DNA from: Phlebotomus papatasi
Lineage: Eukaryota; Arthropoda; Insecta; Diptera; Psychodidae
NCBI RefSeq assembly: GCF_024763615.1
Contig: NC_077224.1
Coordinates: forward strand, 36,342,712-36,406,711
Length of the DNA: 64,000 nt
Direction: 5' to 3'
Of this stretch, positions 12,701 to 24,700 are shown piece by piece. How positions within the stretch are numbered: the stretch's first letter is position 1; each line of letters opens with the position of its first letter. Under the pieces are notes generated by a model that searched no databases, was not told the origin of the DNA, and saw nothing but the letters and a program-made list of their open reading frames with translations. The translations under genes were made by a program, and so were the position numbers.

Positions 12701-15700
12701 TTTATTTATTTTGATAATGCTTTTCAATAGAAAGATCTAAAGTTCTCACGCCAAATTGCGCTCCTCTCACATAAAACTTTGTGGCTTCAACTGATAATTG
12801 CCGGAATGTTTATAGTATACATTTTGCATATGGGGTTTTCTCAACTGCAAAAAAGGAAAGAAGTCGAGGTTCTCTACAGTTCCTGTGGGCAATTAAATTG
12901 GTAACAATCGACCATTGTAGCTTGAAGTAAAATTTTACACAACATGCAATTTAAAGTATCCCCAGTATCCTGATACTTGCAAACACTACAAAAAAGTTTC
13001 ACTTTATTTTTCTGCTTAAAAACCTTCACCTTTAATTTACGGTACAAATTTCGTCTAATATCCTCTCAGAGAATATACTGTTTTTTTATTGAGGATAAAG
13101 GTATATATTTTTATTACTCTTCTATTGAATATAAAATATTGCAACTCATTCTTTATGGCGGTGAATCGTTTAAAACGTATTCATTCACTGTTTTTTTTTC
13201 GGAGGTAGAAATTTCATAAAAAATTCAGTGACTATCGTTATATGTATTCTTTCAAAGTATTTAATTAACGGATGGTGTTTTTGTATTGTCTTCCCAAAAA
13301 AAAACAACAAAGTTTAAATTGAAAAGGCACACGACGACGTGGTAAAATTAAATCTCCCTCTAAGGATATTTACATCAAAATAGAGATTCACAAAGTTTAT
13401 CGATTTTCTCCATGTGAAGTTGTTGGTAATATTTTTAGGATATATTCCCAGCACGTCTACCGGTCACATAATTCTCCTGAAATTCACATTTTGAGGCTTC
13501 AAATAGCAAAATTTAAATCACACCACGAATCAGGAACAGAAAAGGTGAAACATGAGCTCAAGGGGAGGTTCAAATTATGACTTTGGTTAGAGCATTTTAT
13601 GTGATGCACAAAAGAAGGGGTTCATGCAAAAAAAATCTATGCTCAGTCAATTGTGATGAGTTCCTATATAGCCGAGTTATATTTTTTTATTATCCTCATG
13701 GGCAGTTTGTTTTAATTACAATTTGCATCATTTCACAAAGCAAAGAGTGAATTATGTGCTTCGTTTAGTGTGACGTGACTACCAATCGATTAAGGTTCTA
13801 ATTAATTCACCAGTGTTCTCCCTGTCCGATACTGATGACCTACCCCGTACACCGATCACGATTGACGGGATGTTGTACCTTTTCACATTATACATACCTT
13901 TTCTTCTCTTTCAGAAATTGAAATATGAAGATGAAAAACACAAATGCTTGTTCTTGAACTATCTCTATACATTCATTCATTAAATATTTTCTTATAGGAG
14001 AATATTAATTACAAGAGTACTTTTACTATATGTGCATACTTAGATAAAAGAAAATGTAACATAAAAACTTATTCATACCGCGTGGTATACTGCAATAAAT
14101 TTAATTAGAGCTCAGGAAAAAATTAAATCAATTTAAAATAAATATTAAATTTAAAAGAATTTAAATTGAAATAAAATATTTCGTATAAATACATGTGGAA
14201 CCAAGGAAGGGTTTAGTTAAAGTTTAGTTCCATATATTTACGAAAATATAGTTGAAGAATTCTTAATAATATTTTTAAAGTTTAATATAAACTTCTTAAA
14301 AAATTTCTCGAAATTTTTAAGAAATCTGCACCTGTTCTAATCAATTATTGGCCGAAAATCACTTTGTAAAACATATAGGGGAAGTCTCTTAGGCTTCGCA
14401 CACTTCAAATATTTTTCCCATATCTAACGAATCTTTAACGATATTTAATCTTTAACGAATCTTTAACCATATTTAACGAATCTGAGCTTATGGCAATATT
14501 TTTCAATAGCTATAATATAATAATAATAATAATAATAATGCTGGCACAACATTCCATGAAGGAACAAGGCCTTCCCGCAAGGGGATTCCTAGACATGCAT
14601 TATTATTTTTTTCTTGTACGGGATGAGGTTGCCAGTCCCATACCCGTGGAATCCAGTGCAGTGAAGCTCACTGGATCAATCCGAACACCTTTAACGCCAG
14701 AAAAATTCCTGGTGACCTAAAAGGGATTCGAACCCGAGACACTTGCATCATAGAGCGAGTGCTCTACCACTTGACCCATTGAGTGCCCAGACACAAAAGA
14801 GGTTTTCAGACATAAAAGAATATTGGACAATATTTGAAGTGTTCGAAACCAAAGTGTTTGCGAAGTCCGAAAACCTTCCTCTACTGCATTTTAGGTAATC
14901 TAAGCTATTTATAATTCTGTTAACATTGGTTGTTAACCGGTTCGATTTCACAAACAAAATGCCCTGTGAACACAAGGGATCTCCTTGCGAACTAGACTGG
15001 GTAAGCAACATAACATTTTAAATTTTAGAGTTCTCAAAATATTGAAATATATTTCGAACTTGACTAAAAACTAGGGATGGCGAGCATCCCAGCTTTGCGG
15101 AAAGATCGAACTCGTGACTTAAACGTTCCTCAAAAGTACATTCGCATAATTTACCGTTTACCGGTTCACAACCGATTTACTGAACAGATTGAATCACTCA
15201 AAAGATCGCCGAAATTAGCTTAGGGGTAATACAATTGAGTTTCGGATAGAAATTAGTTACCGGTTGTCAACCGGTCTATTACCGATTCAGAACGAATTGG
15301 AACCGGTTTAAACTTATCAGAAATTCCAAGACTTTTTCAACGAGCCTAAATATAATACTATTCGGTTGAGAAATGCACTCTCTAAAGCCTTTCAACCTTT
15401 GACCTTGAAAAAACCGTAATTATTCAGTAGTATTTGTAATTTTCGTACAAGACAAAATGTGTTTTCTAGTAATCTCCTAAAAAATATGATTTTGGTGAAG
15501 AAGGGCAGCGGTGAGGGGAAAACGAAGGCCATGTCAACTATTCTTCAGTCGGTTTATGATGGAGGGAGGGTTCCCCGAAAGTCCCAAGTCGCAATCTCTT
15601 ACCGTTTGGCCTCTCAAACTGGTGGCAGCCGGACGGATCAAACGGATCACCATTTCTCAGAAATCGTCTAAAACATTATGATATAATGTTGAGAAAAGTG

Positions 15701-18700
15701 TTCCACAAAGGGTGGAGGAAAGTGGAAATTTTGGTCGTGAAAAAGTCGAGGGATTATAATACTGGCTCTCTCTGTGGAGTTCGAGAAGTAAAAAAAAATA
15801 AAAAGTGAAAAGAATTATTTTATTATCTTTTTTTCTTTTATTATTTTATTTTAAAAATTTATTTTTAGAAGTATTTTGAACTTTTTCTAGGAAATTTACT
15901 TGTTAAACTTTCTCAAAGAATATTCTGGCAATGCCCAAGACTAACTTGGACACTGCTGGGAGGGAAACTGCAGCACTATAGCACGTACTTTGAGAGTACG
16001 TGTGTTTTGAAATTAGTGAATATCATAAATCCTGAATGTTTAACGTTCATTTAGTTTTACAAAATCAATTACGAAACTTAAAGCGAATTAAGCTGCGCTG
16101 TGAAACTTGTACAGCTTTATTTACGTGATGGTTTGAGTTTATTCTTGTCAAAGGGGTAGAAATAAATCGTACTAAATTAAATTTCCCCTTATTGAATTGC
16201 TCTATCTTCCCTTACTGCTATAAATAAAGTACATTACGTGAAACTTCATTTCAAAGCTTTTGAAATATCGTATAGTTCAATGAAAAATAATATACGGGGA
16301 AGGGTGGGCCGTTTCGGCTACTAAAGCTTTTGTTAAATATTTATAAATTATATTAAAAAATACAGCTTCTATATCTTAGTTCTTGGTTATTTGAAATTCC
16401 AAAATTTTATATAATATTTTCGAAAGTCATTCATACCTGAAACTGCCCCACTCTCCCTAAGAAACACAGCAAACACCGTTATTATGTTTGCACCTTTAAT
16501 TCTAAATAATCATTCTCTAACCTTTTGTATTTCCTGACATATTTTCAGCAATTGGTGAACATGATGTTGATCGTTGGGGCCACACTCGTAGGACTCTTAT
16601 GCTACCATTTAGGGGAAATCAAGCAACGACGCGCCTTCCTGGAGGCCAAGAAGAGCCTCGAAGTCAAAATGCTGATTGAGGAGGAGTCCGCCGAGCAGGT
16701 AAAATCAATAAACAGTAAATAATGTCTCTCAATTAATTCAATCATTTGTCATTGGATTAATTCTTCTGATTCGGTGGGCACGCAAAAATAGGAACGACTC
16801 CTTCTCTCCGTTCTTCCTGCTCACGTGGCAGTGAAAATGAGGTAAAAATTCAATTACTTTTTGCACACTCCTGTCGCCTCTTGAGATGAAATTCTTTGCT
16901 GAGGGATTACTATTGGGCAAATGGAAAAAAAATCCTTCCGTCACCTTTTACCACGGGGAAAATCTAGAGACTTTTGTGATGCTTTCGCCAAAATGAAATT
17001 TTCTTCCGATTAGAGAGCAAAAATTTGCATTTCACTCAACACCAGAGAAGAAAAAATAACAACGTGTGAAAGTTTTTCTTTCTGTGTGAAAAAATATCAA
17101 GCATTAGCATAAGTGAAATATTGTCGGAAAAATAGAAAAAACGCTGACTTATTAATGTTTTCCGGGTCGAGGGTTTTAGAATTAATTATATCACTCACCT
17201 GGGGAAAATTATGTTGTCCTCAGATACAACTTAACTTTGTGATTTTTCCCCAAACTCACTGACAGGCCTCTCCTTGATTATCCTTGATAACAAGAGAGCA
17301 CAATTTATACACCATACTTCGACACTCTAAGCATCGAATGATATGTATTTGAAAAGCTCTCGTCAAATATTTGCTCTAATCACCTCTGAAAAAGCTTTCT
17401 GATTATTTTTATCTCCATATTGTCATTAATGAGCTTTCCAATTCCAGACTGATTTTTTTGTCACAAGTGAGCACTATTTTAACATTTAATTTGTGGGAAA
17501 AAATAATTCTCTGTTTGAAAATGGGTCAGTATCTCTCCTTTTCATTTTCACAAAATGTTATGTAAAGTGCCCAACCACTATGCGCGAATAAACTCCACTT
17601 TTAACTCTAATTCATTATTAATGGAGTTGATGTTCACATAGTTGTGAATAATAGAAGAGACTGAAATAATGTAACCGAAATCCATATTCTTTTTTTTGTC
17701 AAACAAATAAAATAATATTCAGTGTTATATGAAAAAGTTTGTTACCCAAACATACAATGATTAATTGAAATCCAATGCAAATTATTATTTTACACCAAAT
17801 TGCTGTATTATCACTACTAATTGGATTTTCCGTACACACGAGAATTATTAAAAGTCAAATTATCCCCATGTTGTTCTTTGGGGATTCAGAGAGAGAAATT
17901 TATTATAACACAGATTTCTCACAGAGTCAGATTAAATTTTGAGTTAAGACATAAAATTTCTTATCTCTCACATTGAATTTAAGGAGAAATTTTAGAAGTA
18001 ACTGCTTTTGTGTAAAACACACTGCGAAAAATTCAATAAGGTATTTCTCTGATAAGACCCAGGGGGTAATCTGTAGAATTTTAAATAGAAAGCAAGTTTT
18101 GTCATTAAATATTTGTTCTATTTCATTGAGCGCTTGTTTACGTACGCTATCATTCACTCATCGCCTACAAGCTTTCTGATAGCTTTACATGGGAACTTTT
18201 TTTATAAAATGGAATAGAAAAAATTTACTTCATCTCAGATAAAGATATTGTTATTTTAAAAAGTGTAATCTTTATCAAATAATCTTATAGACAGAAATAT
18301 AACAAATTGTATGAAAGAAATTTAAAAATTATAATTAATTTATGAAAGAAAACATGATCTTTTGAGGAAAAATATTCTCAATTCTTTATTAATTGGTGTT
18401 TGTTCTTTATTATCGGTTAGTACAAAGCATATCAGCATCGAAAGTAAATACTCCTTTACTCTAATGCAGATAATTTATTATTAAAAACTTAAAAGTTTAA
18501 TTTTAGAAAAGCAAAATGATAATTTGAGAAAAATTAATATGCGAAAAATTCGTATTTCATTTTGCACTGAATTTAAATTCTTTGCATTAAATCCGGTGGC
18601 AGCCAAAATCCCGAAAACCAAAATCTCGAAAGCCAAAATCCCGAACGCCAAAATCCGGAAAAGGCCAAAATCCCGAAAGCCAAAATCCCAAATGTTAAAA

Positions 18701-21700
18701 ATCGTGAAAGGGATGAAATTATATCGAGGAAAATGTATAGAATAATTTCCCAAGACACAAGATTTCCCTTTGCCTCCAGAAAGCACGGATGCAATCGTGC
18801 TATGATACATTTAAGAATTCGGGATTTTGGCTTTCGGGATTTTGGCTTTCGGGATTTTGACCGGGACCCCATTAAATCATAAGAAATAGTACTATTTATT
18901 TGTAACTATCTAAGAAAACAATTTGTCACTCTGCATTCGAATCCAGAAAAAATGTAGGTAAATATTATCAAAATCGACGCTATATCAATCTTTCCGTACG
19001 TAACAATGTCTGCGAAAGTTGAACAACTTTCCAATACAAAAGGCAAATAAAAAAGAATATTTAATAAAGATAAATCGGTTACGAGTGCTTTACCGATTTA
19101 TTTCTGATTGTAGCCGACACAGATGCGATAGAAATTTCAAGACCTTTCAGAAAATCCAAATTTGACCAAATCGATTGAAAAATAATGCTTCAAGACTGGT
19201 TGGACCCTGACCTCCAAAAATTCAAGATCCAAATAAAGACGTCTCTCGGCTTGAGCCATGTGTGTCCAGAACGTAACTGTATTATAGGGAAGGATGGGAA
19301 ATTTCAGGAAGATGAAGATTTGTCGAGACTCATTTGCTAAATGTTCATGAAGTATCTTACTATGTCCAGCTTGTCACTTGGATATTGACAATTTGAATAG
19401 GATAAGTGTTCCAAATTTCGGCATAGTTGCATGAAAGCGCAAAAGTCTCAAGTTTGAAATGTAATATTTTTAATACAATTGTTTTTTTTTTGTTACTTTT
19501 TTATAAGGAGTGTTGCCGGGAACCTTGTACACAGTTTATCGTCTTTACTTTCTCTATAATCATTCTTAATACATTTTAAAATGAATATAAATGTAGACAT
19601 ATCATTGGTGGCCTATTCCGGCCACCTTCATTCTCATCGTTCCTTGCATTCCTTCAGATCATCGAAGCGATTTTTTTGTTATTTTTTGCATTGTATAATC
19701 TCTAGAGTAGGGTAGGTGTGCCTAATTCCGGCCAGCTTGTAAGTTCGGCCCCTTTTATGTTCCTAGAATTTCCATGAACTTTTAGATTTTACGTACTCCA
19801 AAGATTATACAATGCAAAAGAATAACAAAAAATGTAGCTACGACAAACGAGATGACGTGAAAAAGATATTGGATGAATTCTCGAAGGGCAAGAAACTATG
19901 AGAATGAAGGTGGCCGAAATAGGGTACCAAAGCTATGTCTATATTTTTATTCATTTTAAAATGTATTAAGAATGATTTTACAGTAAATAAAGACGGTAAA
20001 CTCTTTACAAGGTTCCATGCAACACTCTTACAAAAGAAAGAATAAAAAAAATCAATTTGTATTTAAAATATTACATTTCAAACTTGAGACTTTGACACTT
20101 GCATGCAACTATGGCGAAATTTGGCACACTTACCCTATACAAAAACTAAAAATTCAATTGAGGAACAAAAAATGTAACCGGAATTGCAAGCTGGCCGGAA
20201 ATCGGCACACTTACCCTATATGCAGCACATTATCTTAATTTATTTTCTGACAATATATGTTTGCAAAAATCATGCATGTCTGAATTGCCCGACCTTTACC
20301 TATACGATTTTACTAAATTCAAAATAAGTTTATAGTTTTAATCCCAATGAAATTTGCATCTACATTAGAAAATTAGCAAACTCGTTAGATTTTATTCGAG
20401 CACTTAAATGTTTTATAATTTTTTGGTGACCTTAAGGAGGATCGGACAGGGGGCACTTTCAATATTAAAGTATGTACTATACGAGTTAACGTGATTATGC
20501 AGCCTCCCTGTACTAAATTCGAAGAATATTTACTCATAAAACTGTCTACTAACTTTTAGCATGATTCAAGTAAAATATTATATAAAATACAAAATAAATT
20601 ATGTAAAATAGAGATTTAAAATACGTTGCGCTTTATATTAATTTATTTATCTTTATTTTTAGCACTTTTATGTGTCAGTCCCATTACATTCCTTAATAAA
20701 TTTTCCCATAATAGTGAAATATTATTCTCATTTTTCTTCGACGAATTTTTATATTATCTCTGGCGAAACAGATGTATTGCTGATTAAAATATAAGATTCG
20801 TAAGAAATCATTTTCACACCTTCCTGGTGTTGAGGAATTTCGTTCCGTATTTCCACCTAGAGGCCCAAGTGTTATTCCTTGGCAAAGAATTTAGCTCATT
20901 GTCCCTTTCATTCCTAAAAAAAAGATACAATTTCCCTCTTGGTTATGTACAATAAATTGAATTTAGACAGGATTTGGGATGCACGGATTCGGAGCAATTC
21001 AAGAAAATTTATATGAGTCGCCATGAAAATGTGAGGTAAATTGAATTAATTAAGAAAGAATGTTCAGCTGATGGAACGGTTTTTTCTTACACAATTTTCT
21101 CGTCAATCTTTTTTTCGTCATTATAGCATTCTCTATGCCGATATCGTGGGTTTTACGGCGATTTCTTCAACATACTCCGCTCAGGATCTAGTAAAGATGC
21201 TCAATGAACTTTTTGCGCGCTTCGATCGGCTGGCAGAGGTGACAAAGACCATTATTACAGTATTAGCCTAGGTTGGGGTGCTGAAGATTTTCTGGTTTTC
21301 TTTTTTTTTCCTCAGAAATATCAGCAGCTAAGAATAAAAATTCTAGGCGACTGTTACTACTGCATCAGTGGAGCTCCCGTGGAAATAGCCAACCATGCCT
21401 CATTATGTGTCTACATGGGACTATCTATGGTGAAAGCCATAAAGTGAGTGGGCACAATTATTGATATTAATGCCTAGTATTCGAATTGCTTTGTCATTTT
21501 ATTGGACATAACGTCCATATCCAAATATCCACAATGGCCCACTTAGGGACTCTCCATTGCAGATATGTCCAGCAGAAAACTCAATCACCCGTGGACATGA
21601 GAGTGGGCATTCATACTGGAGCTGTTCTTGCTGGCATCCTGGGTCAACGTCAGTGGCAATTTGATGTGTATTCGAAGGATGTTGAATTGGCCAATAAAAT

Positions 21701-24700
21701 GGAATCCAGCGGAATGGCTGGGTGAGTGTCTCTCATTTTTCAACCACTCCCATATTCCTTTGTCCTCTTTGACTATTTTCCCAAGAGTCATCTCTTATCA
21801 GACGGATGTGGATAATGTAGAGTGGGACTGAGTAGTTCCCTTTAATAAATGATACCATTTTTTGCACATATTTCATACACAGAGATGGAATTCAAGAAGA
21901 AAACTTAAAGAAATCCTTCATAGGAAAACTTTAGTTTATTAAAAATGTCATAAAAAAAATTAAAATAATAATATTTTATGGTTAGAATGAATTGTAAATT
22001 GTAACATAAACTTGTATTAGCCATATAATTCTGAAAGCATTTTTTACTCATTAAAAAACAGTTAATTATGTACGGAGTTTTAATTGAGAAGAAAGTTAAG
22101 TTTAATGTCTTAGATCTGATAATTAGCGAAATATAGAACATTTTTTACATAAAGTCTTGGTCATATACTTATAATCTTGCTTAAAGTAGTTTTGTAGGGC
22201 ACGTTCTCAGAAAAAAGTAACTTCCGATTTCAGAAATGTAAAAGTTTAATCACATCATTATAAGGATGGATTGAGGAGGATTTGAACGACGACGATTTGA
22301 AGGACTTTAAGGACGATTTGAACGATTATTTTTTATATCTAAAGTTATCTTTTCCAAAGTTTATATGTAATCAGAAAATAAAAGGATATATGAATCTAGG
22401 GTATTTTTTCAAACATCCAGCAATTTGCTATTGTTAAATAACGAAATTCAAAGGAAAGGAATTTTGAAAATCTCAAATTGACGAATGAATGTTAATAGTA
22501 TTATTAAAATTCAACACAAAAAAGTTTAAAAAAAAAAGAAAAAAAAATATTTCGTAAAATTCTTCGTAAATGTTTGTGAATTCCTTCCGCACAGAAAAAA
22601 AATCGTAAAGTTGTTCGTAAAAGTTTGTGAATTCCTAGTGCGGACTTACGAAATGGTCGTAAATCGTATAACCAACAAAAAAAGTTAGTAAAAGTTTGTA
22701 CTATTTTCACAAACATTATTCGTAAATGTACGTAAACACAGAAAAAAAGTTCGTGAAATTTTGTCATTTGTTCATAAATTTTTGTTTCCCTGCCAAACAT
22801 TTTACGAAACTTTACGAAGAAAAAGAAAGGACGGAGCAGATAGTATCCAATCAAGAAATTTACTGAACATTTTTCATATTATACATTTTAATAATTTATT
22901 TTTAAAAATTATTATTATCTTAAAAGCTTTCTTTTCAGTTCAAAAGATTTTTAATTAGTAATGGATGGATACATTTGCTTGCTTGCTAAAATTTTCTTAA
23001 TTTCCTTGTTTCTTATACATGTCAAAATTGAGTTATGCATTATTTATAAGCAGTTAATCTTGTATCTTCATTATATATGATAAGCATTGTTATCCAACCA
23101 CAGAAAAACATTCTACGAAAAAGAAGAGAAAATGCCCCTAAATAGAACCATTGATGAAAATTTAAAGAGTACACTTTAGCGTGTTTAGAAGCCCATATAA
23201 TTGGTTTGAAGTGGATAAAATATGAAAATTAGACTTTTTCTTGAAACTTTTACACCATTTCTTCTTACAAAAATTAAATAAATAATTAAAATAAAATAAA
23301 ATTTAAAAAAAAGAAGAAAAATGTATAAAAGAGAGGAAAGTTCAACGAAAGTGATGGAAAATGGAAATGTGCATAAAATCTGTTCAAAATAACCCGGTGA
23401 AAGGGCTGATTCAGATAAAGCGACCAACTTTTTAATTTTTCTCTTAATTTCTTTAATTTTATGGCTTACTAAATTCAAGAGCTAACTCAAAAAAAACCAT
23501 TGTCAATTGTCCAAAAAAATGTTTCAAGAAACTCGATAAACCTATACACATAAAAAAATTTTGACTCTAAATTTAAGAATACATAAGTCTCCGGGAACTT
23601 AAATTGGACGTGAATCCCCTAGGCGTTTAAATTCAGAAGCCCTTTGCCAATGAAATGGGCTAGAATCCCTATCTCTTTGACGCAAAGAGATCGGGAGTTT
23701 AAGTTCAGCATTAGCTGAAAAATGGAAAATGACTTGAGATTTAAAAATTACAATTAAAACTAAGTGATCAAGGATTTAGGATTAGTGCATTGATATTCAT
23801 TGGATGGAATTTGGAATTAAATTGTTGGGTGTTTCTGTTTAAGAATTTTCCATTTTTCTGTGTGTAACTTTTATGTTAGTAAAAATAAGCAGATAAACCT
23901 AGAACAGTTTATTATAGGTGAGATTCTTAAAGTGAGTAAACTCGAAATGCATGCAAATTCGATTTGGAGTAGGAGTTGGGAGATGATTTTCAGTAATTTT
24001 GAATCAAATTTCTGAAACAAATGCAAATATTTAGGGTTTTGATGAACTAGGAAAAAGATATGGGTGAAATACTTTCCCCTTGGTGTCCATATAACGACGA
24101 GTTACAACAATATCAAATAATCGTTGAATTTTGTGAGAACTTTCTTTTAACACCAAACCTACCGACCGTTTTTGGTCGTTTTTCGGTCAAATGACAAATC
24201 GCGGTAGGGTAGGATACTGAACAAATTTGTTTTAGAAAAGAGCAAAAAATTAAAATTTAAATATTGAAAAATATATTACATATGCATATTTTGAGAAATT
24301 CATAAAGTTTGTTAGTAACATTATACCGTTTAAATATGTATTAATTTTAAACCGGTCAGTTTGACCGGGTCTTGGTAGGTTTAGTGTTAAACCTTATTTT
24401 CAAAAATGTGGTCCTACACTGAGACAAAAGAGGGTGCGATTAACTTTTTTTCCTCATAACTTTTACACTTTTTAGGTGTAAAAATATATCAACATTTTTT
24501 AATGTTAATTTTACACCTTTTTAAGTGTAAAATTAACATGAAAAAGTGTGACTTTAACCCACAATACAACTAAACAAGTACTATTTACACCGATTTCGGA
24601 TTAATACTGCAGGGTAAAATAAACATTTCCGGAACGTTATTTTAACTTTTTCGAATTTCTCTCACTCAGTGTAGTAAAACGATTATATCAGTACTTGTGT

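Larger units (their letters stand above)
6737..16698 (+). other. Ac3: Ac3 exons 1-4: first membrane half
   Basis: These exons encode the N-tail and the first six hydrophobic segments. Examples are GLICFLLTSILFDLWAIAI (about 44-62), CVGLFLLSNLILLVVLIF, YHLIFFGIATFFMYMGIITG and LVNMMLIVGATLVGLLCYHL (about 182-201). The 8.9 kb intron 3 separates TM5 from TM6. An amphipathic EAKKSLEVKMLIEEESAEQ linker then leads into C1. Confidence 0.88.

Noticed and set aside
14723..14789. tRNA-like segment with A and B boxes on the minus strand
   Set aside because: It lacks a matching acceptor stem and runs into a 200 bp body with a simple-repeat tail, so it is the head of a SINE, not a tRNA gene.
18481..18872. 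Open frames on both strands with repetitive peptides (FGILAFGILAF, KIPKTKISKAKIP)
   Set aside because: They are read-through of the minisatellite units and have no start context or domain.
22504..22854. 116-codon minus-strand frame rich in Phe, His and Lys
   Set aside because: It is translation of the TTCGTAAA-rich repeat.
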